The translations under genes were made by a program, and so were the position numbers. 14,773 nt of DNA from Fen-1077 sp050014355 (GTDB taxonomy: Bacteria > Chloroflexota > Dehalococcoidia > Dehalococcoidales > RBG-16-60-22), in the NCBI GenBank assembly GCA_050014355.1, contig JBEKDL010000047.1, positions 1-14,773 on the forward strand, written 5' to 3'. Positions 14,062-14,773 of the stretch are shown piece by piece (position 1 is the first letter of the stretch; each line of letters opens with the position of its first letter). The notes under the pieces were generated by a model. That model saw only the letters and a list, made by a program, of their open reading frames with translations, did no database searches and was not told the DNA's origin.

Positions 14062-14702
14062 TAGACTTAGCTTCAAAGTGTTCACAATTTACTTGTGAAC
14101 TTTTAGAGAAGTTTATAGCCTCTCGTCCTGATGGTTGTAGCAAGAGGACAATTGAATTTTACCGATATACCCTCACTCACTTTGTTGGCTATCCTTTGAC
14201 TACTGATGGTGTCAGTACCTATCTAAAGTCCCTTACTTGTGGTAATGGTAAAGCCAGGTTTTATCAAGCTCTTAAAACTCTCCTCTTGTGGCTATATTAG
14301 AATGGGAATACTCAGGATAAGATTATTGATAAAGTCCCTATACCAAAAGTTCAAAAGAAGCTATTGCCTGCTGTGTCAAAAGAGCAGCTTGATAACTTAT
14401 TAGCTCATTGTCATTGTGAACGGGATAAAGCCTTGATTAGCTTCCTTTGGTGTTCAGGCACAAGGCTAAGTGAAGCTGCCAATATCAACAAACGAGACTT
14501 TGACTGGCAAGAGGGAACTGTCATTGTCCTGGGTAAGGGTAACACATTCCGTAAGGCTCTGGCAGGCAACGGGCTTGTGAAGCAGTGGTTTAGCACTCAC
14601 GATAACTTTGAAATATCAAGGGCAGGCATTATGACCATGCTAAAACGTCTCTCTAATAACCCGAAGGGCAGAGTTCCACGGGCTTTGCCCGTGGGTGAAT
14701 GA
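14062..14702 (+). pseudogene. Tyrosine recombinase/integrase remnant (XerD-like), interrupted and truncated
   Basis: One reading frame, open from the end of tRNA-Val, encodes an integrase-like protein without a recognisable ATG/GTG/TTG start or ribosome site. The N-terminal SAM-like core-binding domain is visible ('LLEKFIASRPDGCSKRTIEF', then 'LTTDGVSTYLKSL'). An in-frame TAG at 14298-14300 interrupts it after 'LKTLLLWLY'. Beyond it come 'LLPAVSKEQLDNLLAHC' and the catalytic box I arginine in 'LWCSGTRLSEAANI', then 'VIVLGKGNTFRKALAG'. The frame ends in 'NNPKGRVPRALPVGE' at a TGA inside a hairpin sequence, before the HxxR and catalytic Tyr motifs, which are absent. So it is N-terminally doubtful, nonsense-interrupted and C-terminally replaced. 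Base composition is clearly AT-richer than the rest of the window, pointing to horizontal origin. It probably integrated at the tRNA-Val 3' end. Confidence 0.85.
14675..14695. repeat. Perfect short hairpin, IS200/IS605-end-like
   Basis: CCACGGGC (14676-14683), TTT, GCCCGTGG (14687-14694): an 8-bp perfect stem with 3-nt loop, extendable by a T-G pair. Such compact hairpins mark the subterminal ends of IS200/IS605-family elements and their omega-RNA tails. No T-run follows, so a terminator is unlikely. It lies where the integrase sequence stops making sense. Confidence 0.5.
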
Positions 14703-14773
14703 ACAGGCGGCGATATGAGGTGTAGAATAGATGCGTGGAGACGAGGTTATCTGGGCACGGCGTTTATTGCACG
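14703..14773 (+). other. Right-edge sequence, possible start of a new gene
   Basis: ATG at 14731 is preceded by GAGGTG 8 nt upstream and opens a frame to the window edge (MRGDEVIWARRLLH). Fourteen residues are too few to call a gene. The opening loosely recalls DUF371-type N termini, but this is a guess. Nothing else is seen here. Confidence 0.2.

Noticed and set aside
1..14773. CRISPR array or tandem repeats
   Set aside because: No regularly spaced direct repeats were seen anywhere in the window.

Overview
The window looks like chromosomal DNA from a bacterium, probably an uncultured anaerobe of the Chloroflexota/Dehalococcoidia kind or a similar syntrophic lineage. This assignment is an inference from gene content: HdrD/GlcF-like Fe-S proteins beside FAD oxidases, a class III CoA-transferase, molybdate/tungstate uptake and an Old-Yellow-Enzyme/dienoyl-CoA-reductase-like flavoprotein. 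Strong Shine-Dalgarno sites, sigma-70-like promoters, a lipoprotein signal peptide and tRNAs with encoded CCA all say Bacteria. The body of the window is GC-rich; the last ~700 bases are clearly AT-richer and look acquired.

Layout. (1) 1-3373, minus strand: a tight three-gene operon, transcribed FAD oxidase (1907-3373), CCG-type Fe-S protein (591-1877), second FAD oxidase (1-587, cut by the window edge). It resembles the GlcD/GlcF/GlcE architecture, but the substrate is unknown. (2) 3374-3630: a divergent promoter region whose two TTGACA -35 boxes form the arms of one perfect inverted repeat, shared with a CaiB/BaiF CoA-transferase gene at 3631-4821 on the plus strand. (3) 4899-5288: a small cysteine-rich CGGC-domain protein with its own promoter. 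(4) 5306-8307: a molybdate/tungstate ABC transporter operon (binding lipoprotein, permease, ATPase). It is preceded by a palindromic ModE-like site over the -35 box and a ~120-nt structured leader that I propose is a Moco/Tuco-type riboswitch. (5) 8288-10866, minus strand: a small DUF5658-like membrane protein and a NatA/NatB-type ABC exporter pair. (6) 11034-13721, plus strand: a two-domain NADH:flavin oxidoreductase with an Fe-S motif, followed by a nitroreductase-family protein. (7) 13770-14061: a promoter and a compact tRNA cluster, Leu(CAG)-Arg(GCG)-Val(TAC). (8) 14062-14773: a decayed tyrosine recombinase abutting tRNA-Val, cut off at a perfect hairpin of the IS200/IS605-end type.

Working together: the oxidase operon and the CoA-transferase plausibly belong to one pathway that activates an organic acid as a CoA ester and oxidises it, with electrons passing through the Fe-S protein. 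The Mod transporter would supply Mo or W for cofactor enzymes and appears to be regulated at both transcription initiation and the RNA leader. The OYE-like enzyme and nitroreductase are probably co-transcribed flavoproteins that reduce unsaturated or nitro/quinone substrates. The tRNA-Val 3' end looks like an old integration site. I found no clear undescribed system. The items most worth a second look are the Mod-operon control region, the shared inverted-repeat promoter with the two-flavoprotein Fe-S operon, the tRNA-Arg(GCG), and the integrase/IS junction.
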